A DNA stretch of 64,000 nucleotides, taken from an uncultured Glaciecola sp. (GTDB lineage: Bacteria; Pseudomonadota; Gammaproteobacteria; Enterobacterales; Alteromonadaceae). The stretch covers positions 186,001 through 250,000 of the forward strand of contig CANMCE010000007.1 in assembly GCA_947496235.1 (NCBI GenBank), given 5' to 3'. The position numbers and the translations under genes were made by a program. The notes under the pieces are model-generated. The model was not told where the DNA came from and did not search any database. It was given only the letters and a program-made list of their open reading frames with translations. Shown here piece by piece: positions 17,962 through 28,047 of the stretch (position 1 is the stretch's first letter; every line of letters starts with the position of its first letter).

Positions 17962-18612
17962 ATGTTACCGATTAAACCTCCAAGCATGCAATCCGGCGAA
18001 TACTCTGTACTTGAGGAAATCCTTAATGCTGTTTCTCACGCTATTGGGTTTGTGCTTGCCATTGTGGGGTCCATTGCACTTATTGTTAAAGCAGAAGGAC
18101 TTTCCGATTTAGTGGTCACTTCTATTTACGGTGCAAGTCTAGCTTTTATGTTTTTGTCTTCGTCTATCTATCATGCTCTAAAACATCCCAAATACAAAAG
18201 CTATTTGAGAAAAATCGATCACACTGCCATTTACCTATTAATAGCAGGTTCATACACGCCTTTTCTTGTGTACACGGTAGACGGAACTTTAGGTACTGTA
18301 GGTTTGATTGTGATTTGGATCGTGGGCTTAACTGGCGTTGGTTTTAAGTTAATCGCAGGGCCTAAATACCCCAAAATAAGTATAACAACTTACGCCATTA
18401 TGGGCTGGTTAGCTTTATTTTTGATTTACCCAATTTATCAATCGCTATCGGGTGTAGGCTTTACTCTATTGTTAACAGGTGGGATTTGCTATAGCGCAGG
18501 GATCCCACTGTATTTAATGAAAAGTCGACATTATTCACATGCCCTATGGCATTTAGCTGTACTCGCTGGTGCGTCCTGTCATTTCTTCGCGATTTATTAT
18601 CACGTAATCTAA
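17962..18612 (+). CDS. trhA: Hemolysin III-family (HlyIII/TrhA) membrane protein
   Basis: A 216-residue protein with about seven hydrophobic helices and the family signatures: EEILNAVSHAIG near residue 20 (first conserved His), SSSIYHAL near 70, and a C-terminal ALWHLAVLAGASCHFFAI where His residues occur in the pattern HxxxxxxxxxxxH. These match the PAQR/hemolysin III superfamily, whose bacterial members are proposed to influence membrane fatty-acid homeostasis. Direct haemolysin activity is not implied. The stop codon is only 4 bp from the stop of the convergent S9 peptidase gene, with no room for a terminator between them. Confidence 0.88.
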   Translation: MLPIKPPSMQSGEYSVLEEILNAVSHAIGFVLAIVGSIALIVKAEGLSDLVVTSIYGASLAFMFLSSSIYHALKHPKYKSYLRKIDHTAIYLLIAGSYTPFLVYTVDGTLGTVGLIVIWIVGLTGVGFKLIAGPKYPKISITTYAIMGWLALFLIYPIYQSLSGVGFTLLLTGGICYSAGIPLYLMKSRHYSHALWHLAVLAGASCHFFAIYYHVI

Positions 18613-18616
18613 ATCC

Positions 18617-20680
18617 TTAGTCTTTTTTCTTTTGGGTATTGTAACGATCGAACCAGCTCACAATGCTACCCACTTTTTGGATTAAGTGACTCGGTCTTGC
18701 AGCTATGCCGTGAGATGCTCCAGGCACTCTTACCATTACCGCAGGCACTTTTTGTAATCTAAGCGCATTATAATATTGTTCAGTTTCACTTATGGGGGTG
18801 CGGTAATCAGCGTCACCGGTTAATAGCATAGTTGGCGTTTTCACATTACCCACCAATGAAATAGGGCTATGTTTCCAAAGGTGTTCAGTTTGTTCCCAAG
18901 GTAGTCCAGGCATCCAATATTGTGTAAAGAAAGGATATGCATCAGCAGTTAACGCAAAGCTGAACCAATTAATAACGGGCTTGGCGACTACAGCTGCATT
19001 AAATCGATTGGTTTTACCGATACTCCATGCGGTAAGTACACCGCCACCTGAGCCGCCGGTGATGAACAAGTTGTCTTTATCAATGTTGCCGGCATTTATC
19101 GCAACATCCACCACATCCATCAGGTCGTTGTAATCTTCTGAGGGATAATTGTGGTGAATGGTATTGCCGAATTCCTCACCGTATGAAGAGCTACCTCTTG
19201 GGTTAGACCATACAACTGCGTAACCTTTGGCGGCCATTAACTGAATTTCCATAGAAAAGGTATTGCCGTAAGCCGCATGGGGACCACCGTGAATTTCTAG
19301 GATTAAAGGGTATTGTTCCGTAGAGTCCTCGGTATAGCCAGGAGGATACGCAATCCAAGCATCAATATTTCTTTCATCTACTGTACTTTTTACCGTTAGA
19401 GATTTAATAACGGCAGTTTGTTTATGTGCAAATACATCACTGTTCAAATCGGTCAAGGTTTTACGCTTGCGCCCATCAATTAATACCAAGTCTCCTGGTG
19501 CATTATTATTGTTGCTAACAAACACAATAGCGCCGTCGCCAGACAAGGCAAATTGGCCGCTAGTGTAAGGACGACCCAAGGATTGGCCTCCTAGTGAAGC
19601 ATCAATTTGAGTGATCTTGCCTCGCATTGAGACTTTCGCCAATTTAGTTTCACCAGCATCGAGATAACTAAATACAATGTCATCGCCGTTGTATTGTACA
19701 TCTTGAATTGAACGATCAAGATCAGGGGTGAGCGACTTAGCTTCATCTGGTGAATCCAAATCTATATACATTAACTGGCTATTTTGATAAGCAAGTTTGC
19801 GATCGTTTAACCAGTCAAATAGCAGCCCCTCACCATCTTCAGTTAAAATTGGCGCAGACTCAGGTCCTGCAAAACTTGTGACTTCCTTCACTTCACCTGT
19901 ATCTACATTTACGGTGTAAATATTTGATTGATTTAAGTTCAATTCCCAATCTTCATCACGCTGAACGCTCAGATAAATCAAAGGTTTTTTCGGATGCCAA
20001 GCTAGTGCACCGTTGTGATGGAAGTTACCTTCAGTTAGTTGTCTTGGCGTGCCGCTAGTGGCAGGCACTATGTACAGTTGGTTAAAACCATCTTTAACGT
20101 AGCCCTGTCCGTCTCTACGATAAACGGTTTTATCGACGACCTGTGCGGTTCCCGCCCAAGTTGCGCCTTTTGGCGCTGCAGGCATCTCAGTAAAAATAGC
20201 TTGTGACTTAACCGGCGTAAACATGCTAAAAGCGATGGCAGAACCATCAGGAGACCAAGTGATACTGCTAGGCGATTCTGATCCTGTCGTCAGTTTAGTC
20301 ACACTCCCAGTGTCTAAATAAAGGGTGTAAATTTGTGCCCCCATATTGTCATTAGCGACGAAAGCAATGCGATCACCATTTGGAGATAGTACCGGATTCC
20401 TTGGACTTGAGTAACTTGGTGAGTCATTAAGCAAAGGAACATGTCGGCCTGAATTTATGTCAATTTTCCACAGGGATGTTGAAGGCGCATCTCGCATTTT
20501 ATCCATGCTATTGCGCTGATAGACAACGCTTTTGCCATCTTTTAAAAAGATAGGATTTGCAGCTGTTTCAAGGTCAAAAATATCGGCATAATCCAGTACA
20601 TTCTGGGAACTTTGTTCAGCATGGACTTGAACGCTGGACATAAACAACAGGGAGCATAGAACCAAGGGACGAAACGTCAT
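18617..20680 (-). CDS. Exported S9-family prolyl oligopeptidase-like peptidase
   Basis: A 687-residue serine peptidase with a signal peptide (residues 1-21, ending VHA). Residues about 25-430 form a beta-propeller built from TolB/WD40-like repeats (NGDRIAFV, SPDGSAIAFS and similar). The C-terminal alpha/beta-hydrolase domain (about 440-687) has the catalytic triad Ser544 (GGSGGG), Asp625 (GDADYRTP) and His657 (GASHGI), and the HGGP oxyanion segment near 465. Members cleave short peptides or acylated N-termini. It probably acts in the periplasm or outside in peptide scavenging. It seems to be transcribed alone, converging on the hemolysin III-family gene. Confidence 0.92.
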   Translation of the reverse strand: MTFRPLVLCSLLFMSSVQVHAEQSSQNVLDYADIFDLETAANPIFLKDGKSVVYQRNSMDKMRDAPSTSLWKIDINSGRHVPLLNDSPSYSSPRNPVLSPNGDRIAFVANDNMGAQIYTLYLDTGSVTKLTTGSESPSSITWSPDGSAIAFSMFTPVKSQAIFTEMPAAPKGATWAGTAQVVDKTVYRRDGQGYVKDGFNQLYIVPATSGTPRQLTEGNFHHNGALAWHPKKPLIYLSVQRDEDWELNLNQSNIYTVNVDTGEVKEVTSFAGPESAPILTEDGEGLLFDWLNDRKLAYQNSQLMYIDLDSPDEAKSLTPDLDRSIQDVQYNGDDIVFSYLDAGETKLAKVSMRGKITQIDASLGGQSLGRPYTSGQFALSGDGAIVFVSNNNNAPGDLVLIDGRKRKTLTDLNSDVFAHKQTAVIKSLTVKSTVDERNIDAWIAYPPGYTEDSTEQYPLILEIHGGPHAAYGNTFSMEIQLMAAKGYAVVWSNPRGSSSYGEEFGNTIHHNYPSEDYNDLMDVVDVAINAGNIDKDNLFITGGSGGGVLTAWSIGKTNRFNAAVVAKPVINWFSFALTADAYPFFTQYWMPGLPWEQTEHLWKHSPISLVGNVKTPTMLLTGDADYRTPISETEQYYNALRLQKVPAVMVRVPGASHGIAARPSHLIQKVGSIVSWFDRYNTQKKKD

Positions 20681-20844
20681 GGCATTTCCTTTTTTTATTA
20701 GTATGTAATTTGAAGATAAAAGAGAGCGACATAGCGCAATAAGCTATTTATAGCGGAAATCCTTGAAAAGATCATTATATGTGCAAAGTAATTCAAAAAT
20801 GTAGGTAAGTTAATAGGTGATGATTTGTAAATATTTCCAGCTAA

Positions 20845-21570
20845 TTACTGGAAATATCTCTCTGTTGGATTAGGCTGACTATTGTTCAAGATATATCCTA
20901 CAAGACCGCCATACACATCTATTACTGTATGCAAAAGGATTATCACCCATAGGGATTCAGTGATGATAAAAATGCCCCCTAGAATAAGACCGATACATCC
21001 TGTACGAACCACGTTTTTCCAACCTTGATAAAAGTGGCAAAGTCCAAATATTGCACTGCTTAATAATAAGCTCGGGATCAATCCAATATGACTATCCAAT
21101 ACTCCTATCATAAAGCCTCGAAAAAGGAGTTCTTCGCAAATCCCTGCCGATGTAGAAAGACCTCCAATAAACCATTGTAATTCGGTCCTATTGCTAGGTA
21201 ACATCCAGTCATGATTGTCAGAAACTACCTCGCGAAAGGCTTCACGTTCCACAGGATTTGTCGCTACTATATAAACCGAATATCCAAAGTAGATACATGT
21301 AACACAAGTAAATACTAGTCCAAGCCAATTTTTTATATCACCCTGCCAATAGAGTCCTAAATCTGAAAGTCTTAATACATCTATAAAAATCAAATAAATT
21401 AACAATGCTGTAGGTAACCACATAAAAAGCATTGCGCTTTTATAGGCCTGAATTTTTGTTTTCCTGCCAGATATTACCGCAAGTTTTTCTTTGTCAGATT
21501 CCCAAAGACTATAAATCACCATAGCAATTATGGTGATAAATAATATCCACTCACCAAGTTGAATCTCCAT
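20845..21570 (-). CDS. CPBP-family intramembrane metalloprotease
   Basis: A 241-residue polytopic membrane protein. It carries the three CPBP (CAAX protease and bacteriocin-processing, Abi) motifs: EELLFRGF near residue 150, an HFYQG block (CHFYQG) near 185, and HTVIDVYGG near 220; together they give the EE-R / H / H metal-binding set. Bacterial members are linked to bacteriocin immunity and membrane-protein processing, but no bacteriocin gene is visible nearby. The start at 21570 (MEIQLGEW) is preferred because AAGGGA lies 7 nt upstream; the longer frame begins at 21588. It is divergent from the LysR gene, with only 100 bp between start codons. Confidence 0.85.
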   Translation of the reverse strand: MEIQLGEWILFITIIAMVIYSLWESDKEKLAVISGRKTKIQAYKSAMLFMWLPTALLIYLIFIDVLRLSDLGLYWQGDIKNWLGLVFTCVTCIYFGYSVYIVATNPVEREAFREVVSDNHDWMLPSNRTELQWFIGGLSTSAGICEELLFRGFMIGVLDSHIGLIPSLLLSSAIFGLCHFYQGWKNVVRTGCIGLILGGIFIITESLWVIILLHTVIDVYGGLVGYILNNSQPNPTERYFQ

Positions 21571-21670
21571 ATAGGTTCCCTTAAACAAATTATTCGGGTA
21601 ATCCTATCGACTAGCTGTTATTAAATATATATATTAGTTTTTTATAATTACTAAACTATTTGTTTATACG

Positions 21671-22579
21671 ATGTTTAACCCTAACGACTTAAGAATCTTT
21701 TGCAAGGTTGCTGAAATAGGCAATATGTCAAGAGTTGCCGAATCTGAAGCTAAAACAGTTATGGCAATTAGTAAGCAAATTGGACGCTTAGAATCTAGCT
21801 TAAACAGGGCACTTTTTATTCGTACTAGACGACATTTAGAGCTCACCGATTTTGGACAGGCATTTAAATATAAAGTAGAGCTTTTACTAGAACAGTATCA
21901 AGACTTGATGGGCTGGACTCAAAACCAAGAAGATCGAGTTACCGGTGAGCTGCGTGTGGTTTGTCAATCGAATGAAGTTATCAAAGATACATTAGTCCCA
22001 TGGTTGGCAGACTTTACCTCTATGTATCCTGATTTGAACATCGTTATGGATGTGCGCGAAGGCATAATTGATATTTTGCAAGATGACTTCGATATATTTT
22101 GGGCTGTGGGAGACTATTTAGGTCAGCGTTTTCCTGGGTTAAAACGCAAGTCGTTATGGGCGTTTGAAAACGGTTTATTTGCATCGCATGACTACTTAAC
22201 AAAAATGGGAATGCCCTTATCACCAGACGATTTGGAGAAGCATACAGTTATTGGCTATCTACACAACCAACCCAGTAACGTTTTGATCACCCGAGGAGAA
22301 GATGGCAATCCACATTATGTAATGCCTAATTGCCAAATCAAGACAGTTGCCGGTTTACTAGAACTTGCAGAATCAGGTTTGGGGGTAATTAACGCGCCAG
22401 CTAACACATCAACTATGCAAGATCTCATACGACAAAATAGGCTGGAGCCCATTTTGGAAAACTACTGGTGGAAAGAAGCCGAGGTATACGTTTATTATCA
22501 TCCTTCGCGACCAACCCAAGCTAAAATACGGGCATTTCTTGATTTTTTCGTTGATAAACGTGAACAATGGAAACTGTAA
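21671..22579 (+). CDS. LysR-family transcriptional regulator
   Basis: A 302-residue protein with an N-terminal winged helix (residues 1-60, helix-turn-helix around MSRVAESEAKTVMAISKQI, then SSLNRALFIRTRR) and a C-terminal periplasmic-binding-like effector domain (about 90-295). It falls in the group close to AaeR/DsdC-type regulators with a short recognition wing. It is divergent from the CPBP protease gene, a typical LysR arrangement, so that gene is the likely target; the shared 100-bp region should hold the operator. The effector ligand is unknown. A strong terminator follows at 22603-22630. Confidence 0.9.
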   Translation: MFNPNDLRIFCKVAEIGNMSRVAESEAKTVMAISKQIGRLESSLNRALFIRTRRHLELTDFGQAFKYKVELLLEQYQDLMGWTQNQEDRVTGELRVVCQSNEVIKDTLVPWLADFTSMYPDLNIVMDVREGIIDILQDDFDIFWAVGDYLGQRFPGLKRKSLWAFENGLFASHDYLTKMGMPLSPDDLEKHTVIGYLHNQPSNVLITRGEDGNPHYVMPNCQIKTVAGLLELAESGLGVINAPANTSTMQDLIRQNRLEPILENYWWKEAEVYVYYHPSRPTQAKIRAFLDFFVDKREQWKL

Positions 22580-22602
22580 AGATTCAACTCACTGCAAACA
22601 AC

Positions 22603-22630
22603 AAAAAAGCCTGCATTAGCAGGCTTTTTT
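22603..22630. terminator. Bidirectional terminator between the LysR gene and the S10 operon
   Basis: A perfect 12-bp stem (AAAAAAGCCTGC / GCAGGCTTTTTT) with the 4-nt loop ATTA. The run of six T follows the stem on both strands, so it should stop both the LysR transcript and the long minus-strand S10 transcript, 27 bp beyond rpsQ. Confidence 0.93.
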
Positions 22631-22656
22631 AGTAAAGATATGTGTGAAAAATTAGC

Positions 22657-22917
22657 TTAGATGATAGCCGCTTTTTCTACAACACTCACTAATTTCCAAG
22701 TTTTGTTCTTAGAAATTGGACGACATTCAGTAATAGTTACTGTATCGCCAATGTTGCATACATTTTCTTCGTCGTGTGCGTGTACTTTAGTAGAACGCTT
22801 AATGAACTTACCGTAGATTGGGTGTTTAACGAAACGTTCAACAACTACAGTAATAGTTTTGTCCATTTTGTTACTAGATACACGGCCTTGAACGGTACGA
22901 ATTTTTTGTTCGCTCAT
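22657..22917 (-). CDS. rpsQ: 30S ribosomal protein S17
   Basis: An 86-residue OB-fold protein that binds 16S rRNA in the 30S subunit early in assembly. The family signatures [16 protein letters not shown] and [18 protein letters not shown] are present at full length. It is the last gene of the S10 operon here; its ATG overlaps the rpmC stop by one base. In E. coli, rplN and the rest of the spc operon follow, but here a terminator follows at once. Confidence 0.98.
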   Translation of the reverse strand: MSEQKIRTVQGRVSSNKMDKTITVVVERFVKHPIYGKFIKRSTKVHAHDEENVCNIGDTVTITECRPISKNKTWKLVSVVEKAAII

Positions 22918-23126
22918 TATTTATCGCCTCCAGCAGCTGCTTTAGACTTTTCAGTTAAAAGCGTTTTAACACGTGCGATGCTACGACGTACTGTTTTAAG
23001 CTGGTCAGTTTTTTCAAGCTGACCTGTAGAATGTTGCATGCGAAGATTGAATTGCTCACGAAGCAAGTTCAAAAGTTCTGCGTTTAACTCTTCTACACTT
23101 TTTTCTCTTAGATCTGTCGCATTCAT
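22917..23126 (-). CDS. rpmC: 50S ribosomal protein L29
   Basis: A 69-residue two-helix protein near the peptide exit tunnel, where it helps form the docking site for trigger factor and SRP. The signature [16 protein letters not shown] is present. The C-terminus is slightly longer than usual (a [10 protein letters not shown] tail). It overlaps both neighbouring genes by one base. Confidence 0.97.
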   Translation of the reverse strand: MNATDLREKSVEELNAELLNLLREQFNLRMQHSTGQLEKTDQLKTVRRSIARVKTLLTEKSKAAAGGDK

Positions 23127-23539
23127 TACATCACCGTCCGAGTTACAAAAGTGGTTTTAAACGGCAATTTAGCCGCAGCCAATTCAAATGCTTCTCGTGC
23201 TAAAGACTCAGGTACACCTTCCATTTCGTATAAAACACGACCTGGCTGAATTTGGCATACCCAGTATTCAACGTTACCCTTACCTTTACCTTGACGAACC
23301 TCAAGAGGCTTCTCAGTAATTGGCTTATCAGGGAATACACGAATCCAGATTTTACCTTGACGTTTAACGTGACGCGTCATTGCTCGACGTGCCGCTTCGA
23401 TTTGGCGCGCTGTCATACGACCACGGCCAACTGCTTTAAGACCGAAAGTACCGAAACTTACTTTGCCACCGGCAATAGCAAGACCACGGTTACGACCTTT
23501 ATGCATTTTACGAAATTTCATGCGTTTTGGTTGTAACAT
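23126..23539 (-). CDS. rplP: 50S ribosomal protein L16
   Basis: A 137-residue protein that helps shape the A site and the tRNA path of the 50S subunit. The N-terminal [19 protein letters not shown], the [15 protein letters not shown] block and the GKGKG-VEYWV segment match the family over full length. The Arg in the RVFPDKP block region, hydroxylated in some bacteria, is in the usual place. Confidence 0.98.
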   Translation of the reverse strand: MLQPKRMKFRKMHKGRNRGLAIAGGKVSFGTFGLKAVGRGRMTARQIEAARRAMTRHVKRQGKIWIRVFPDKPITEKPLEVRQGKGKGNVEYWVCQIQPGRVLYEMEGVPESLAREAFELAAAKLPFKTTFVTRTVM

Positions 23540-23542
23540 GAT

Positions 23543-24244
23543 TTAGCCCTCTCGCTTAGCGCCGCGGCCTTTCTTCTTAGGCTGTGGAGCTGGTTGCTCC
23601 TGAGTAAGTGGTAAACCACCTAATACTTCGCCTTTGAAAATCCAGACTTTAACGCCAATGATACCGTAAGTAGTCAGTGCTTCTGAGGTAGCGTAATCAA
23701 TATCAGCACGGAAAGTGTGTAGTGGTACACGACCTTCACGATACCATTCGCCACGAGCAATCTCGGCACCGCCAAGACGACCGCTTACTTCTACTTTGAT
23801 ACCCAATGCACCAAGACGCATTGCATTTTGTACCGCGCGCTTCATTGCACGACGGAACATAACACGACGCTCTAACTGACTCGAAATGCTGTCAGCTACT
23901 AGTTGTGCATCCAGTTCAGGCTTACGAACTTCAGCAATGTTCACTTGTGCAGGAACGCCTGCAAGCTTAGTGATGTGGTTGCGAAGTTTCTCTACGTCTT
24001 CACCTTTCTTACCGATAACAACACCAGGGCGAGCAGTGTGAATAGTCACACGAATGCTTTTCGCTGGGCGCTCGATAACGATTTTAGATAGAGACGCGTT
24101 TTTAAGCTCTTTAGTCAAATACTTACGTACTTGATGATCGCTATATAAATTGTCGGCATATTCTGCTGTATTAGCGTACCAGGTTGAATTCCATGGCTTA
24201 CTGATACCCAGGCGTATACCGGTAGGATGAACCTTCTGTCCCAT
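23543..24244 (-). CDS. rpsC: 30S ribosomal protein S3
   Basis: A 233-residue protein of the 30S head that lines the mRNA entry channel and contributes to helicase activity. It has an N-terminal KH domain with the GxxG-type loop VVIGKKGED near residues 70-80, then the S3 C-terminal domain ([22 protein letters not shown] block). The extreme C-terminus carries the Pro/Gln and Lys/Arg-rich tail common in gammaproteobacteria. Confidence 0.98.
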   Translation of the reverse strand: MGQKVHPTGIRLGISKPWNSTWYANTAEYADNLYSDHQVRKYLTKELKNASLSKIVIERPAKSIRVTIHTARPGVVIGKKGEDVEKLRNHITKLAGVPAQVNIAEVRKPELDAQLVADSISSQLERRVMFRRAMKRAVQNAMRLGALGIKVEVSGRLGGAEIARGEWYREGRVPLHTFRADIDYATSEALTTYGIIGVKVWIFKGEVLGGLPLTQEQPAPQPKKKGRGAKREG

Positions 24245-24253
24245 TATCTACTC

Positions 24254-24586
24254 CTAGTTATCCGCTACAACCACAGTAATGTGACTGCTACGCTTAAAAA
24301 TACGGTCAGCACGGCCTTTGGCACGTGGCTTGATACGCTTCATAGTCGGGCCTTCGTCAACGAAGATTTTTGCAACAGTCAACTCATCGATGTCTGCGCC
24401 TTCGTTGTTTTCCGCATTAGCGATCGCTGATTCAAGAACTTTCTTGATTAGTGATGCGCTTTTCTTCGGGCTGTAGGTCAAAAGCTCAAGAGCTTTTTCT
24501 ACATGCAATCCACGAATTTGATCTGCAACTAAGCGTGCTTTTTGAGCCGACGTACGAGCAAAACGGTGTTTAGCTAAAGCTTCCAT
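24254..24586 (-). CDS. rplV: 50S ribosomal protein L22
   Basis: A 110-residue protein whose beta-hairpin lines the exit tunnel, the site of some macrolide and arrest-peptide contacts. The signature ends [15 protein letters not shown] and the N-terminal [14 protein letters not shown] block are present. It sits 10 bp downstream of rpsS. Confidence 0.98.
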   Translation of the reverse strand: MEALAKHRFARTSAQKARLVADQIRGLHVEKALELLTYSPKKSASLIKKVLESAIANAENNEGADIDELTVAKIFVDEGPTMKRIKPRAKGRADRIFKRSSHITVVVADN

Positions 24587-24596
24587 TTATATCTCC

Positions 24597-24872
24597 TTAA
24601 CGTTTGGCTTTCTTATCCGCGACATGGCCACGGTAAGTACGCGTAGGCGCAAATTCGCCCAATTTATGGCCTACCATCTCGTCACTGACAAATACAGGAA
24701 CGTGTTGACGACCGTTATGGACCGCAATGGTTAACCCAATCATATCTGGGATAATCATCGAACGACGAGACCAAGTTTTAATTGGCTTCTTGTCGTTCGC
24801 TTCCACTGCAGCCTCTACCTTCTTCAGCAAGTGTAGGTCAATAAAAGGACCCTTCTTGAGAGAACGTGGCAT
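24597..24872 (-). CDS. rpsS: 30S ribosomal protein S19
   Basis: A 91-residue protein of the 30S head that takes part in subunit bridges to the 50S central protuberance. The full-length signatures [24 protein letters not shown] and [16 protein letters not shown] are present. Confidence 0.98.
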   Translation of the reverse strand: MPRSLKKGPFIDLHLLKKVEAAVEANDKKPIKTWSRRSMIIPDMIGLTIAVHNGRQHVPVFVSDEMVGHKLGEFAPTRTYRGHVADKKAKR

Positions 24873-24887
24873 GGTGAATCCTCGCTT

Positions 24888-25712
24888 TTACTTGTTACGA
24901 CGACGTACGATAAGTTTATCAGTACGCTTGTTGCTTCGGGTTTTCTTACCTTTAGTAGGAACACCCCAAGGAGTTACTGGGTGACGGCCACCAGATGTAC
25001 GACCTTCACCACCACCGTGTGGGTGATCTACCGGGTTCATGGCAACACCACGAACTGTCGGACGGATACCTCTCCAACGGGTTGCACCCGCTTTACCGAG
25101 TGAACGAAGCATGTGCTCAGCATTACCAACTTCACCGATAGTTGCTCGGCAGTCAGCTAATACTTTACGTACTTCACCTGAACGTAAACGAAGAGTAACG
25201 TAAGTACCTTCACGTGCAAGGATCTGAGCGTATGCACCAGCAGAACGTGCAATTTGTGCACCTTTGCCAGGCTTCATTTCGATAGCGTGTACAGTTGTAC
25301 CAACAGGCATGTTACGCATAGGCATAGCATTACCCGCTTTAATTGGTGCATTTGATCCAGATTGTACTGCATCGCCAGCTTGAGCACCTTTAGGCGCTAA
25401 GATGTAACGACGCTCACCATCTGCATAAAGCACTAATGCAATGTTTGCAGAACGGTTTGGATCATATTCTAAACGCTCAATTTTAGCCGGAATACCGTCT
25501 TTATTACGTTTAAAATCGATAACACGATAGTGATGCTTATGACCACCACCAATATGGCGAACAGTAATTCGACCATTGTTGTTACGACCACCGTTTTTGC
25601 TGTTTTTATCTAGCAAAGGTGCATAAGGAGCGCCTTTGTGTAAGTCAGGATTAACAACCTGAATTACATGACGACGTCCAGCAGAGGTGGGTTTAGCTTT
25701 CATTAATGGCAT
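24888..25712 (-). CDS. rplB: 50S ribosomal protein L2
   Basis: A 274-residue protein needed for subunit joining and peptidyl transferase activity. The N-terminal OB-like and SH3-like domains are complete, and the conserved [14 protein letters not shown] segment near residues 225-240 contains the His that lies closest to the catalytic centre. The Lys/Arg-rich C-terminus is normal. Confidence 0.98.
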   Translation of the reverse strand: MPLMKAKPTSAGRRHVIQVVNPDLHKGAPYAPLLDKNSKNGGRNNNGRITVRHIGGGHKHHYRVIDFKRNKDGIPAKIERLEYDPNRSANIALVLYADGERRYILAPKGAQAGDAVQSGSNAPIKAGNAMPMRNMPVGTTVHAIEMKPGKGAQIARSAGAYAQILAREGTYVTLRLRSGEVRKVLADCRATIGEVGNAEHMLRSLGKAGATRWRGIRPTVRGVAMNPVDHPHGGGEGRTSGGRHPVTPWGVPTKGKKTRSNKRTDKLIVRRRNK

Positions 25713-25723
25713 GTCTAATCCCC

Positions 25724-26026
25724 TTACTCAGCAGCCGCACCGACGAAGTCGATGTCTTGACCTTCTTTCAACATAACATAAGCTTTTTTAAAGTCGTTAC
25801 GTTTACCAGTTCTTAGGCCATGGCGTTTTACTTTACCTTTGCAGTTAACAGTACGAACAGCTTCAACTTCAACTTCAAACAATTTCTCAACTGCTGCTTT
25901 GATTTCCGCTTTGTTCGCGTCTTTAACTACTTTAAATACAAATGTATTTGCACTTTCAGCAGCCAAAGTTGATTTCTCTGACACGTGAGGTGCTAATAGC
26001 ACTTTTAATAAACGTTGTTCGTTCAT
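25724..26026 (-). CDS. rplW: 50S ribosomal protein L23
   Basis: A 100-residue protein at the exit-tunnel mouth that contacts trigger factor. The N-terminal [15 protein letters not shown] and the basic segment [12 protein letters not shown] are the family signatures. The start codon overlaps the rplD stop by 4 bp, typical of translational coupling. Confidence 0.98.
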   Translation of the reverse strand: MNEQRLLKVLLAPHVSEKSTLAAESANTFVFKVVKDANKAEIKAAVEKLFEVEVEAVRTVNCKGKVKRHGLRTGKRNDFKKAYVMLKEGQDIDFVGAAAE

Positions 26027-26628
26027 GCTAATGACTCCTCAAGTTGCTTAACTGCATCAGCTGTCATAAGCACTTTCTCGAAAGCGATAAGGCTTACTGG
26101 GTCGATGCCTTGAACATCACGAACGTCAACTTTGTACAAGTTACGCGCTGATAAGAACAAGTTCTCATCTACTTCACTTGTTACGATTAACACGTCGTTC
26201 AATTCTAATTCGTTAAGTTTTGTTAGAAGCTCTTTAGTTTTTGGTGCTTCAACACCGAACTTCTCAACAACGATTAAACGTTCTTGACGTACCAATTCAG
26301 ACAAGATGCTTTTGATCGCACCACGGTACATCTTTTTATTTACTTTTTGCTCGAAGCTACGAGGCTTAGCAGCGAATGCACGGCCACCGCCAACCCAAAT
26401 TGGGCTACGGATAGTACCAGCACGAGCACGGCCAGTACCTTTTTGACGCCATGGCTTCTTACCACCACCACGAACTTCTGAACGCGTTTTCTGCGCTTTA
26501 GTACCTTGACGAGCACCTGCACCGTAAGCAACAACTACTTGGTGAACCAATGCTTCGTTAAACTCACGTCCAAAAGTGGCGTCTGATACTTCAAGAGCGC
26601 TGTTAGCGTCTTTTAATGTTAATTCCAT
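26023..26628 (-). CDS. rplD: 50S ribosomal protein L4
   Basis: A 201-residue assembly protein whose extended loop lines the exit tunnel ([18 protein letters not shown] near residues 55-75, with the tunnel-lining basic residues intact). In enterobacteria and related bacteria, free L4 binds the S10 leader and represses the operon by attenuation and translation block. A hairpin with a T tract is found in the leader here, so the same autoregulation is likely. Confidence 0.98.
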   Translation of the reverse strand: MELTLKDANSALEVSDATFGREFNEALVHQVVVAYGAGARQGTKAQKTRSEVRGGGKKPWRQKGTGRARAGTIRSPIWVGGGRAFAAKPRSFEQKVNKKMYRGAIKSILSELVRQERLIVVEKFGVEAPKTKELLTKLNELELNDVLIVTSEVDENLFLSARNLYKVDVRDVQGIDPVSLIAFEKVLMTADAVKQLEESLA

Positions 26629-26645
26629 CAGTACACTCCCAAACG

Positions 26646-27284
26646 TTATGCTTTAACCGCTGGCTTGACGATAACGTCACTGCCAGTTGCGCCAGGTACA
26701 GCACCTTTAATTAATAAAAGGTTGTTTTCTGCATCAACACGTACTAGTTCTAAAGACTGAGTAGTCACGCGCTTGTTACCAAGCTGACCAGCCATTTTCT
26801 TGCCTTTAAATACTTTACCTGGAGATTGGTTTTGACCAATTGAACCAGGAGCACGGTGAGACAAAGAGTTACCGTGAGTCATACGCTGAGAACTGAAGTT
26901 CCAACGCTTGATAGCACCGGCAAAACCTTTACCTTTAGAGGTACCTGCTACGTCTACTTTTTTGGTGTCATTGAAGATTTCAACAGTGATTTCACTGCCC
27001 ACTTCGATGTCGGCACCTTCGCCGTCAACTAAGCGGAACTCCCAAAGACCACGGCCAGCTTCAACGCCAGCTTTTGCAAAGTGACCTGCTGCCGCTTTAT
27101 TAACGCGGTTGGCTTTTTTATCGCCAGTAGTCACTTGAAGTGCACGGTAACCGTCAACTTCATCAGTACGTAACTGAGTAACGCGGTTTGGGGTTGCTTC
27201 GATAACAGTCACAGGGATAGAAACACCATCTTCAGTGAAGATACGTGTCATGCCCACTTTACGACCGATAAGACCAATCGACAT
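26646..27284 (-). CDS. rplC: 50S ribosomal protein L3
   Basis: A 212-residue protein that starts 50S assembly together with L24. The N-terminal [13 protein letters not shown] and the central segment [17 protein letters not shown], whose Gln is methylated by PrmB in E. coli, are both present. Confidence 0.98.
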   Translation of the reverse strand: MSIGLIGRKVGMTRIFTEDGVSIPVTVIEATPNRVTQLRTDEVDGYRALQVTTGDKKANRVNKAAAGHFAKAGVEAGRGLWEFRLVDGEGADIEVGSEITVEIFNDTKKVDVAGTSKGKGFAGAIKRWNFSSQRMTHGNSLSHRAPGSIGQNQSPGKVFKGKKMAGQLGNKRVTTQSLELVRVDAENNLLLIKGAVPGATGSDVIVKPAVKA

Positions 27285-27303
27285 TGTTATTACCCTCTTC
27301 TTC

Positions 27304-27618
<315 letters not shown>

Positions 27619-27639
27619 TTAAGCTCCAATCGAAAGAAC

Positions 27640-27686
27640 AAAAAAATTCATCTCTTCGCTCCCTTCTTTCGTAGGAGGAAAAGATG
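27640..27686 (-). promoter_or_regulatory. S10 leader hairpin, probable L4-responsive attenuator
   Basis: In the leader RNA (minus strand) a hairpin closed by CATCT (27682-27686) and AGATG (27649-27653) encloses a run of pairings between TTTTCCTCC and GGGAGCGAAGA. It is followed by AA and a run of seven T (27640-27646). The position, 25-70 nt before rpsJ, and the intrinsic-terminator form match the hairpin at which L4 stimulates NusA-dependent attenuation in E. coli. A second hairpin, AACTCC/GGAGTT, lies just upstream (about 27700-27716). Confidence 0.65.
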
Positions 27687-27858
27687 TGCGTAAACCGATA
27701 ACTCCCTATTGGAGTTCTGTTCTAAGTGTTAATGCTGTTAATTTAATAACTGCTAGTTAATTAAAGAAGTGATAACACTCGTAGACCTAATTAACTAACC
27801 ACTAACTAATGCCTTGCTGACGTTTCTTATTGAGTTGCCCCTCAGACAGTGGGCGCGA

Positions 27859-27886
27859 ATTATACAGGCATTGGTCACTGTGTCAA
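27859..27886 (-). promoter_or_regulatory. S10 operon sigma70 promoter
   Basis: On the minus strand, a perfect -35 TTGACA (27881-27886) and a perfect -10 TATAAT (27859-27864) are separated by 16 bp, followed by a GC-rich discriminator (TCGCGCCC) as expected for a stringently controlled ribosomal promoter. Transcription should start near 27850, giving a leader of about 235 nt before rpsJ. Confidence 0.93.
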
Positions 27887-28047
27887 CACAATAACCAGAT
27901 TATTTTGCTTGGATAGCCTTTATTCTTTGTTGGGTGCGCTTAAAATAGTAACTGGACATAAAAATTGATTGTTGTTTTTAGATATTGCTGTCGATATATT
28001 GCTTAGTCTGCACCCCACATAGACTTAGCCTAAACTGAAATGGACTT
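27887..28047. other. Divergent spacer upstream of the S10 promoter
   Basis: Together with the S10 leader this forms a 432-bp stretch without a coding sequence. The part upstream of the promoter is AT-rich, as expected for an UP-like element. I see no additional gene. The in-frame upstream sequence of the 28048 gene reaches a stop codon (TGA at 28036-28038) immediately, so that gene is not continuous with anything here. Confidence 0.5.

Noticed and set aside
26340..26534. Extra small gene inside rplD
   Set aside because: It is an out-of-frame shadow of the basic, repeat-rich L4 coding sequence without its own ribosome site.
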